Shown here: piece after piece, positions 1-5,283 of the stretch
How positions within the stretch are numbered: the stretch's first letter is position 1
How the letters are laid out: each line of letters starts with the position of its first letter
Assembly (NCBI GenBank): GCA_900551435.1
Contig: URVW01000074.1
Location: forward strand, 1 to 11,171
Direction: 5' to 3'
Source of the DNA: an uncultured Faecalibacterium sp.
GTDB taxonomy: Bacteria > Bacillota > Clostridia > Oscillospirales > Ruminococcaceae
Length of the DNA: 11,171 nucleotides
The notes under the pieces: generated by a model
The model's database searches: none
Seen by the model: the letters and a program-made list of their open reading frames with translations, nothing else
Told to the model about the DNA's origin: nothing
Translations under genes and position numbers: made by a program

Positions 1-470
1 ATCTGGACCCCTCTGTGGTCAACTACCTGAAGTACACCCTGAACATCACCGGCCATCAGCTGGACGAGATCCTGAACAAGAAGTCTGGTCTGCTGGGCGT
101 TTCCGGTGTTTCCAGTGACAAGCGTGACGTCGAAGAGGCAGCTGCTGCCGGCAACGAGCGCGCACAGCTGGCTTCCGACATGCTGAACTATCAGATCAAA
201 AAGACCATCGGCGGCTACATCGCTGCCATGGGCGGCGTGGATGCCATCGTCTTTACCGGCGGCATCGGCGAGCATGACGCCATCGCCCGCGCTAAGATCT
301 GCCACCACATGGATTGGCTGGGCATCCGCATCGACACCGACAAGAACAAGCATCCGCAGGGCGATGTCTGCGAGATCACCGCTTGGGGTGCAAAGGTCCG
401 CACGCTGGTCATCGCGACCGACGAGGAGCTGATGATCGCCCGCGACACCAAGGAAGTCATCGAGAAGTAA
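1..470 (+). CDS. ackA: Acetate kinase, C-terminal part (5' end outside window)
   Basis: Cytosolic enzyme that interconverts acetyl phosphate + ADP and acetate + ATP, the ATP-yielding last step of fermentative acetate formation. The reading frame is open from base 3 and ends at TAA 468-470, giving 155 residues of a protein normally near 400. Visible family motifs, numbered within this fragment: DPSVV near the start, KSGLLGVSG at 27-35, SSDKRD at 37-42 (the arginine corresponds to the conserved active-site Arg), VFTGGIGEH at 83-91 (nucleotide-binding loop, usually FTAGIGEN) and TDEELMIARDT at 139-149 (conserved metal-associated Glu). The GTG at 15 is internal, not a start. A hairpin terminator follows 26 nt after the stop, so it ends its transcript here. 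The usual partner pta is not in view. Identification is secure. Confidence 0.96.
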   Translation, partial: LDPSVVNYLKYTLNITGHQLDEILNKKSGLLGVSGVSSDKRDVEEAAAAGNERAQLASDMLNYQIKKTIGGYIAAMGGVDAIVFTGGIGEHDAIARAKICHHMDWLGIRIDTDKNKHPQGDVCEITAWGAKVRTLVIATDEELMIARDTKEVIEK

Positions 471-495
471 TCGGGACTCCGAAGCAGCTTTTTTC

Positions 496-530
496 GAGCC
501 GCGTTCCTGCAAGGGAGCGCGGCTCTTTTG
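496..530 (+). terminator. Rho-independent terminator of ackA
   Basis: GAGCCGCG (496-503) pairs perfectly with CGCGGCTC (518-525), with partial further pairing towards the loop, followed by TTTT and a T-rich stretch. A T-run also lies at 489-494, before the stem. Confidence 0.85.
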
Positions 531-603
531 CTGTTTTGAACGATGCAAAGTCTGTCTTATTGGGCGGAATCCACAAAATCGGAGTCGAAGGGTTGTTTTT
601 TGG

Positions 604-632
604 TTGACAAATCAAAAAAAGAACGGTACAAT
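604..632 (+). promoter_or_regulatory. Sigma-A promoter for the zinc-ribbon gene
   Basis: Perfect -35 TTGACA (604-609), 17-nt A-rich spacer, -10 TACAAT (627-632). The expected transcription start is about 639. This is the closest match to the consensus in the window, suggesting strong expression of the small protein gene that starts 130 nt downstream. Confidence 0.85.
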
Positions 633-638
633 AGGGGA

Positions 639-768
639 GTCCTCAGCCAGAGGATGTTCTATCATTCAAGCCCCTGGTAGCTTACGATCAGCGCGATGGT
701 CCCTAAAAACCAAAGGTATGGTTACAATCCTTCCGTGGGCAAGAACTAAACAAAGAGGAGATACTACT
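639..768 (+). promoter_or_regulatory. Long, possibly structured 5' leader of the zinc-ribbon gene
   Basis: About 130 nt separate the predicted transcription start from the ATG at 769. Two short hairpins are visible: TCCTC/GAGGA (640-644/650-654) and AACCA/TGGTT (708-712/719-723). The leader ends with a strong Shine-Dalgarno AGGAG (756-760), 8 nt before the ATG. No known riboswitch core was recognised. Such a long leader on a tiny gene suggests post-transcriptional control, but this is inference. Confidence 0.35.
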
Positions 769-1059
769 ATGTTCGAAGACAAGACTTTAGTTTGCAAAGA
801 CTGCGGCAAGGAGTTTGTTTGGACTGCTGGTGAGCAGGAGTTCTACGCATCTCGTGGCTTTGAGAATCAGCCCCAGCGCTGCAAGCCCTGCCGTGACGCC
901 CGCAAGAACGGTGTCCGTGGCGGCAACAACGGCGGTGAGCGTCAGATGTTCGATGCTGTCTGCGCAGCTTGCGGCAAGGCTTGCAAGGTTCCCTTCCAGC
1001 CCCGTGAGGACCGTCCGGTCTACTGCTCTGACTGCTTCGCTCGCATGAAGCAGAACTAA
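769..1059 (+). CDS. Small double zinc-ribbon protein (CxxC...CxxC family)
   Basis: A 96-residue protein of unknown function. It carries two treble-cysteine modules: CKDC (C9, C12) with CKPC (C38, C41), then CAAC (C65, C68) with CSDC (C86, C89). Each looks able to bind one Zn2+. The N-terminal module (LVCKDCGKEFVWTAGEQEFY and following GF-x-N-x-PQRC) matches the Firmicutes 'probable zinc-ribbon' family. A Gly/Asn-rich linker (about residues 48-57) joins the two modules. I chose ATG 769 because AGGAG lies 8 nt upstream and the family motif starts at once; the frame stays open upstream to 604, but that stretch overlaps the promoter and leader. It is monocistronic: own promoter at 604-632 and own terminator at 1089-1123. 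A nucleic-acid or ribosome-associated role is plausible for such a basic, highly expressed zinc protein, but nothing here proves it. Confidence 0.9.
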   Translation: MFEDKTLVCKDCGKEFVWTAGEQEFYASRGFENQPQRCKPCRDARKNGVRGGNNGGERQMFDAVCAACGKACKVPFQPREDRPVYCSDCFARMKQN

Positions 1060-1088
1060 GCGCTGATTTATAAGATCTGAATCGCTTG

Positions 1089-1123
1089 GCCTCCCTCTGC
1101 CGCAAGGCGGAGGGAGGCTTTTT
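1089..1123 (+). terminator. Strong rho-independent terminator
   Basis: A 13-bp stem: GCCTCCCTCTGCC (1089-1101) with GGCGGAGGGAGGC (1106-1118), one T-G wobble, GCAA tetraloop, followed by TTTTT (1119-1123). It closes the zinc-ribbon transcript and isolates the downstream operon. Confidence 0.93.
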
Positions 1124-1143
1124 GCATATTTTGCAGATACCAC

Positions 1144-1173
1144 TTGCAAAAATACCTACTATTGGGGTATAGT
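1144..1173 (+). promoter_or_regulatory. Promoter of the DUF1858-trmK-nif3-rqcH operon, with overlapping palindrome
   Basis: -35 TTGCAA (1144-1149), 18-nt spacer, -10 TATAGT (1168-1173); transcription start near 1180. An inverted repeat ATACC (1152-1156) / GGTAT (1166-1170) covers the spacer and the first bases of the -10, so it could be an operator that blocks polymerase. No other promoter is evident before rqcH. Confidence 0.65.
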
Positions 1174-1229
1174 ATAGGTGACCGGCCTTTGGGTCGCAAA
1201 AACCACTGACACAGAAAGGAATCACCCTC

Positions 1230-1487
1230 ATGTTTGATATTTTTGATATGCTCAAGAAAGACGAGAAGAAGCCCGCTGTCAAGCAGGTGACCCGCCAGAC
1301 CATCATCGGCGACATTCTGGACATGGACCAGACCACCGCTCCGTACTTCATGGAGATCGGCATGCACTGTCTGGGCTGTCCCGCATCCCGCGGCGAGAGC
1401 ATCGAGGAGGCTTGCGAAGTGCACGGCGTGGACTGCGATGAGCTGATCGAGAAGCTGAACGAGCATCTGGCTGCCAAGAAGGCCTGA
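1230..1487 (+). CDS. DUF1858 domain protein (small CxxC disulfide/redox-type protein)
   Basis: An 85-residue protein. Residues ~20-80 form a DUF1858 domain: TIIGDILDMD-like start, then MEIGMHCLGCP with the paired cysteines C47 and C50, the GESIEEACEVHGVD helix region and a C-terminal DELIEKLNEHL helix. Members are annotated as hybrid-cluster-associated or disulfide oxidoreductase-like; the exact reaction is unknown. C62 and C69 are extra cysteines. The N-terminus has a short lysine-rich lead (KKDEKK) before the domain. ATG 1230 is preceded by AAAGGA (1215-1220) at 9 nt. It is the first gene of the operon, and its TGA (1485-1487) overlaps the ATG of trmK by one base, so the two are probably translationally coupled. 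Domain call is firm; biological role is open. Confidence 0.88.
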   Translation: MFDIFDMLKKDEKKPAVKQVTRQTIIGDILDMDQTTAPYFMEIGMHCLGCPASRGESIEEACEVHGVDCDELIEKLNEHLAAKKA

Positions 1488-2182
1488 TGCTGCCGACGCT
1501 GGATGCGCGTCTGACGGCAGCAGCGGAGCTGGTCCTGCCCGGAAAGCCGGTGGCCGACATCGGCTGTGACCACGGCAAGCTGACCGCTGTGCTGGCGGCT
1601 TCGGGGAAGTACCCCAAGGTCATCGGCGCAGACCTCCGCCCCGGCCCCCTTGCAAAGGCTGCCCAGACGCTGGAACATGCAGACTGCAAAGACCGCGTTG
1701 AGCTTCGGCTCGGCGACGGTCTTTCTGTGTTGTCTGCGGGAGAAGTGGGGACCATCGTGCTGGCGGGCGTGTCGGCACAGACGACGTGGGAGATCATCGA
1801 GAAAGCCCCGTGGGTGTCGGAGATCGGCGGGCCGCGCGTGGTGATGGTCCCGGCCACCCGCCACAGCGAACTGCGCCGCTGGCTGTGGGAGCATGGCTTC
1901 GCGTTACAAGCAGACCGTCCGGTCCAAGCGGCGGGGCGCTGGTATGCCGTGATGGCGGCGGAGTACACCGGCGAACGGAAAACGCCGACCTTTACCGAAT
2001 GCCTGTTTGGCCGCACCGGTGAGTATCCGGAAGGCGAGGGCTATGCGGCGTGGCAGAAAGCAAAGCTGCCTCGGTTCCGTCTGGGCGTTCCGGACGGAAC
2101 GCCGCTGGCGGAAGAGATCGACAACTTGCTGAAAGAAACGCCTTCTCAGGCCGATCCGCGCCCGATCTCCCCGAAGGAGTGA
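1487..2182 (+). CDS. trmK: tRNA (adenine-22-N1)-methyltransferase, TrmK family
   Basis: A 231-residue Rossmann-fold methyltransferase that, by family, uses S-adenosylmethionine to methylate N1 of A22 in the tRNA D-loop region. Visible: SAM motif I VADIGCDHGKL (22-32), acidic residue D49 at the end of strand 2, LGDGLSVL (75-82), then a strand ending in LAG (92-94). The C-terminal part has the RHSELRRWLWEHGF helix (125-138) and a RWYAVMAAEY strand (151-160), both typical of TrmK. Odd point: the conserved AGMGG loop is here AGVSAQ (93-98), so the active-site rim is divergent. Start ATG 1487 overlaps the stop of the upstream DUF1858 gene; no independent ribosome site is needed. A Nif3-family gene follows, the same trmK-nif3 order known from other Firmicutes, which supports the call. 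Confidence 0.88.
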   Translation: MLPTLDARLTAAAELVLPGKPVADIGCDHGKLTAVLAASGKYPKVIGADLRPGPLAKAAQTLEHADCKDRVELRLGDGLSVLSAGEVGTIVLAGVSAQTTWEIIEKAPWVSEIGGPRVVMVPATRHSELRRWLWEHGFALQADRPVQAAGRWYAVMAAEYTGERKTPTFTECLFGRTGEYPEGEGYAAWQKAKLPRFRLGVPDGTPLAEEIDNLLKETPSQADPRPISPKE

Positions 2183-2234
2183 ACGGCCCGCACACGGAAA
2201 ATTTGCGGAGAGAACGAAGAGGGCAGGTGAAACT

Positions 2235-3011
2235 ATGAGAACGGTAAACGAACTTTATGAGGCGATGCAGCGCATCGCCCCGCTGGAACTGGCCGAAAGC
2301 TGGGACAATCCCGGCTTGCTGGTGGACTGCGGCGGGCCGGTGGAAAAGGTGCTGGTCACGCTGGACATCACCCCGGAAGTGGTGCAGGAAGCGGCGGCAA
2401 AGAGCTGTCAGCTCATCGTGGCGCACCACCCGGTCATCTTCAGCCCGCTCAAGCGGCTGGGCACGAAAGATGTGCCTTTCCAGCTGGTGCAGAACGGCAT
2501 CTCGGCCATCTGTATGCACACCAATCTGGATGCTGCCGAGGGCGGCGTCAACGAGGTGCTGGCGGGTATCTTCGGAATGAAGAATTTGGAAGTCTTTGCA
2601 GAAGGCTGCGGCCGGGTGGGCGAGATCAAACCCACCACCGTGCCGGAACTGGCCGCAAAGGCCCAGCGGGAGCTGGCCAAGCGCTGCAATCTGCCGGAAA
2701 AAGGCGAAGCGGTACAGGTGAAATATACCGACAGCGGGATGCCGGTGCGGCGTCTGGCCGTCATCAGCGGCGCGGGCGGGAGCCTGTTCGAGGATGCCAT
2801 CGCGATGGGCGCGGACTGTCTGCTGACCGGCGAAGCCAACCACCACCACGCCTGTGATGCGGCACGGCTGGGCTTCTCGCTCATCGCAGCGGGACACTAC
2901 GCCACGGAGTTCCCCGTGACGGCGGCGGTAGCCGAGCGTCTGCGGGCCGCGTTCCAGGAACTGGAAGTTCTAGTGAGCACCGAAAACCGCGACCCTTATA
3001 CTTATATATAA
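2235..3011 (+). CDS. Nif3-like dinuclear metal centre hexameric protein
   Basis: A 258-residue protein of the Nif3/DUF34 family, cytosolic and by family a hexameric ring with a dinuclear metal site; its reaction is still uncertain (GTP cyclohydrolase I type 2-like is a frequent but weak label). Metal ligands are all present: H64-H65 in AHHPVIF, D99 in MHTNLDAAEGG, and H221 and E225 in AGHYATE. The central GANHHHA-like segment (GEANHHHACDAAR, 199-211) is also standard. Length matches the short form, without the PII-like insert found in ~370-residue relatives. ATG 2235 has AGGTGA (2225-2230) just upstream. It sits 52 nt after trmK and 13 nt before rqcH, so it is co-transcribed. Adjacent trmK is a common partner in Firmicutes, hinting at a link to tRNA or nucleotide metabolism. 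Confidence 0.92.
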   Translation: MRTVNELYEAMQRIAPLELAESWDNPGLLVDCGGPVEKVLVTLDITPEVVQEAAAKSCQLIVAHHPVIFSPLKRLGTKDVPFQLVQNGISAICMHTNLDAAEGGVNEVLAGIFGMKNLEVFAEGCGRVGEIKPTTVPELAAKAQRELAKRCNLPEKGEAVQVKYTDSGMPVRRLAVISGAGGSLFEDAIAMGADCLLTGEANHHHACDAARLGFSLIAAGHYATEFPVTAAVAERLRAAFQELEVLVSTENRDPYTYI

Positions 3012-3024
3012 AAGAGGTAACATT

Positions 3025-4782
3025 ATGGCGTTAGATGCGGCGACCTTGGCGCTGACGGCGGCGGAACTGAAAACCACCCTGACCGATGCCAAGATCGCAA
3101 AATTGTTTGAACCTACCCGCGACGAGCTGGTGCTGACTCTGCGCACCCGCACCGATACCTACAGCTTGCTGCTGTCGGCGCGCAGCGGCTCGGCACGGGT
3201 CTGCCTGACCGAGGAGAGCTTCGAGAACCCCGAAACGCCGCCCTCGTTCTGCATGCTGATGCGGAAGCACCTGACCGGCGGCAAGCTGCTGGATGTGCGG
3301 ATGGAACCCGGCGACCGCATCGTGTATTTCGAGTTCCAGTGCACCAACGAGATGGGTGATCTGGTCCGGAACATCCTCTGTGCCGAACTGATGGGCCGCT
3401 ACTCCAATCTGGTGCTGGTCCAGAACGGCAAGATCATTGATGCGCTCAAGCGGGTCGATTTTGAGGACAGCGATGTGCGTCAGCTCCTTCCGGGACTGCC
3501 CTACACGGTCCCGCCCAAACCGGCCCGCCCGGATTTTCTGGCGGTCAGCTCGGCGTCCATCGTGGCAGCGGCCTGTGAGCGGGACCTGCCCGTGGCGGAT
3601 GCCCTGAACAAGACCGTCGCGGGCGTCGGCCCGGTGGTCTGCCGCGAAGCTGCATGGCGTGCCTTCGACGGCGAACATCTGCTGGCCAATGAACTGACTG
3701 CAGAGCAGAAAAAGCGCCTGATGGCGGCCATCGACGAGCTGAAAGAGCTTCACGAGAACGGCGGTTGTCCGTGCAGCGTCACCGCGCCGGACGGGAAGCC
3801 GGTGGAGTTCACCTTCTTCCGCCCCAAGCAGTACGGGGATTCCTATCTTATAAAGGAATGGGCGTCCTTCAACGAGATGCTGGAGGGCTACTACGCCGAA
3901 AAGGACCGCGCCGAGCGTCTGCGCACCAAGAGCAAGGAACTGCACAAGGCGGTTCATAATATGTATGAACGCGCGGTCCGCAAACAGGCGGCGCGGCAGG
4001 AAGAGCTGGCCGCCAGCGGCAAGAGCGAGAAGCTCCGCCTGTACGGCGAGCTGCTCTCGGCGAACCTCTATCTGGCCCAGAAGGGCATGAAGAGCATCAC
4101 CGTGCCCAACTGGTACGATGAGGGAAAAGAAGTCACCATCCCGCTCGATTTGCGCTTCACGCCCAGCCAGAACGCGCAGAACTTCTTCAAGAATTATAAG
4201 AAGAAGCAGACCGCGGCCCGGATGCTGGTGGACCTGCTGGCTGAGGGCGAAAAAGAGATCGCCTATCTGGAAACCGTCCTCTACGAAGTGGAAACGGCGT
4301 CCGGCGAAGCGGCACTGAATGAGATCCGCGCCGAGCTGAAGAGTCAGGGCTACCTGAAGTACTACAAGCAGCGGGACAAGCGGCAGAAACCGGCCGATTT
4401 CCTGCGGTTCACGTCGAGCGACGGCTTTGAGATCTTGGTAGGCCGGAACAACGCCCAGAACGACAAGCTGACTCTCCACACCGCACGCGGCAAGGACCTG
4501 TGGTTCCATGTCCAGAAAGCTCCCGGCAGCCACGTCGTGGTCATGAGCAGGGGAGAGGACATTCCCGACACCACCCGGCAGGAAGCCGCCGAACTGGCTG
4601 TGCTGTATTCCAGCACCTTCAAGGCCGGAACAGGCGCGAAGGTCGCAGTGGACACCACCGAGGTCAAGAACATCTGGAAGGCCAACGGCGCAAAACCCGG
4701 CATGGTGCTGTACGAGGTCTATACGACCGTGTACGTCACCCCGCGGGAAGAGCTGGCGGAACAGCTGAAACAGAAGAAGTAA
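3025..4782 (+). CDS. rqcH: RqcH / NFACT-family ribosome quality control protein (often mislabelled fibronectin-binding protein)
   Basis: A 585-residue NFACT protein. By family, RqcH binds obstructed 50S subunits and recruits alanine tRNA to add C-terminal Ala tails that mark stalled chains for degradation. Domain order: NFACT-N (about 1-190) with LMGRYSNLVLV at 122-132 and the GDR motif where D97-R98 match the Asp-Arg pair needed for tRNA recruitment in Bacillus; a middle helical/HhH stretch; a charged coiled coil (about 288-440, rich in E, R, K, A); and NFACT-R (about 460-570) with VGRNNAQNDKLT and ARGKDLWFHVQKAPGSHVV. ATG 3025 has AGAGGT (3013-3018) 6 nt upstream. It is the last gene of the operon. 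The TAA stop (4780-4782) shares its AA with the first bases of a dispersed repeat starting at 4781. Confidence 0.93.
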   Translation: MALDAATLALTAAELKTTLTDAKIAKLFEPTRDELVLTLRTRTDTYSLLLSARSGSARVCLTEESFENPETPPSFCMLMRKHLTGGKLLDVRMEPGDRIVYFEFQCTNEMGDLVRNILCAELMGRYSNLVLVQNGKIIDALKRVDFEDSDVRQLLPGLPYTVPPKPARPDFLAVSSASIVAAACERDLPVADALNKTVAGVGPVVCREAAWRAFDGEHLLANELTAEQKKRLMAAIDELKELHENGGCPCSVTAPDGKPVEFTFFRPKQYGDSYLIKEWASFNEMLEGYYAEKDRAERLRTKSKELHKAVHNMYERAVRKQAARQEELAASGKSEKLRLYGELLSANLYLAQKGMKSITVPNWYDEGKEVTIPLDLRFTPSQNAQNFFKNYKKKQTAARMLVDLLAEGEKEIAYLETVLYEVETASGEAALNEIRAELKSQGYLKYYKQRDKRQKPADFLRFTSSDGFEILVGRNNAQNDKLTLHTARGKDLWFHVQKAPGSHVVVMSRGEDIPDTTRQEAAELAVLYSSTFKAGTGAKVAVDTTEVKNIWKANGAKPGMVLYEVYTTVYVTPREELAEQLKQKK

Positions 4783-4821
4783 CCTCTCAGTTAGAGAATT
4801 TCGGATTTTCTGGCTTCCACG
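4781..4821 (+). repeat. Degenerate left half copy of the CCTCTCAG repeat
   Basis: Begins AACCTCTCAG (4781-4790), overlapping the rqcH stop codon. A 7-bp hairpin follows, AGAGAAT/ATTTTCT (4793-4799/4805-4811), with loop TTCGG and one G-U pair. Then CTGGCTTCC corresponds to the CCAGCTCCCC block of the intact copy. The next AACCTCTCAG begins 62 bp later at 4843. Confidence 0.7.
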
Positions 4822-5170
4822 GTACAGCGCTGTTACACGACGAACCTCTCAGTCATTGCTTCGCAATGCCAGCTCCCCTAAGTAGGGGAGCCTTTGGCAG
4901 GTCGGGCAACCCCTGCTGGACACCTGAAGTTTTATCTTTCGCAAACAGTAGTGCTCCGCTGCTTAGGCAAACGGCATCTATACTACGCTCTAACCAAGGG
5001 CGTTCGTACAGATGCTGTCAGGCTAGACAGCGGAGCGCTTTCTTTTTGGGTTTCGAGAAACTTTGTTCATCCAGCAGGACCAAAACCGGCACGCCAGTGG
5101 CTCCCCTACTTAGGGGAGCTGGCATTGCGAAGCAATGACTGAGAGGTTTCGTCGTGTAACAGCGCTGTAC
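4822..5170. mobile_element. MITE-like element with ~71-bp terminal inverted repeats
   Basis: The left arm 4822-4892 is the reverse complement of the right arm 5099-5170, with one inserted A as the only difference. Each arm contains, from outside in: the perfect palindrome ACAGCGCTGT (4824-4833; 5159-5168), AACCTCTCAG (4843-4852) or CTGAGAGGTT (5139-5148), a CATTGC/GCAATG hairpin with a 3-nt loop (4854-4868 on the left), and a GCTCCCCTA/TAGGGGAGC hairpin (4872-4891 on the left). The interior (4893-5098) has asymmetric subterminal blocks shared with the copy at 9910-10159 and no credible gene. No transposase is encoded, so any movement would need help in trans. No clear target-site duplication was found. 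The mobile nature is inferred from structure and dispersal; the inverted repeats themselves are directly visible. Confidence 0.8.
4950..5047 (+). ncRNA. Candidate structured RNA or terminator hairpin inside the repeat element
   Basis: A ~90-nt imperfect hairpin. Outer 12-bp stem: 4950-4961 with 5028-5039. Middle 9-bp stem: 4971-4979 with 5010-5018. Inner 6-bp stem: ACGCTC (4985-4990) with GGGCGT (4998-5003), closing the 7-nt loop TAACCAA. A 9x9 internal loop lies between outer and middle stems, and part of it can pair (TTAG/CTAG). The U-rich tail TTTCTTTTT (5039-5047) follows. Each stem contains one G-U pair that is valid only in the + strand RNA, favouring + strand function. No promoter is visible directly upstream, so it may be read from the rqcH operon and act as its terminator. 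I do not recognise a known RNA family. Confidence 0.45.
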
Positions 5171-5234
5171 GAAGGAGCTGTCACCGAAGATGACTGAGAG
5201 GTTCGTTTTGTGACAACGCTATACGGGAGAGGTT
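5171..5234 (-). repeat. Degenerate right half copy of the CCTCTCAG repeat
   Basis: GGAGCTG (5174-5180), hairpin GTCACC/GATGAC around GAA (5180-5194), CTGAGAGGTT (5194-5203), then ACAACGCTAT (5213-5222), a decayed form of the palindrome ACAGCGCTGT. It repeats the preceding right arm with a 59-bp period in the same direction. Together with 4781-4821 it brackets the intact element. Confidence 0.7.
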
Positions 5235-5235
5235 C

Positions 5236-5273
5236 AAAAAAGACCGCCGCAACGTTGGTTGCGGCGGTCTTTT
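5236..5273. terminator. Bidirectional terminator between convergent genes
   Basis: Perfect 12-bp stem GACCGCCGCAAC (5242-5253) / GTTGCGGCGGTC (5258-5269), loop GTTG, with AAAAAA before (5236-5241) and TTTT after (5270-5273). It can end transcripts from the rqcH side (+) and from the ftsZ-side gene (-). Confidence 0.93.
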
Positions 5274-5283
5274 GCAGTTGTCA

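Noticed and set aside
633..675. AGGGG/CCCCT stem closing the zinc-ribbon leader
   Set aside because: The left arm (633-637) lies before the predicted transcription start (~639), so it would not be in the RNA.
723..728. Second -10 box TACAAT in the zinc-ribbon leader
   Set aside because: No -35 like sequence 16-18 nt upstream; the upstream promoter is far better.
767..1894. 375-codon minus-strand open frame over the zinc-ribbon, DUF1858 and trmK genes
   Set aside because: Spans three sense genes, a terminator and a promoter; composition is that of antisense sequence.
4500..5138. 212-codon open frame overlapping the rqcH 3' end
   Set aside because: Most of its first half is out of frame with the clear NFACT-R domain and the rest lies in the repeat; it is a shadow frame.
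4894..5142. 82-codon open frame within the repeat element (+)
   Set aside because: It runs through the interior hairpin and into the inverted repeat, has no good ribosome site and no recognisable domain; it is a by-product of the repeat.
4822..5170. Insertion sequence or transposase gene
   Set aside because: No transposase or integrase motif in any frame; only the ends resemble a mobile element.
4781..5234. CRISPR array
   Set aside because: There are repeated units with ~60-bp period, but in inverted orientation, only two per side, and with no unique equal-length spacers or cas genes.
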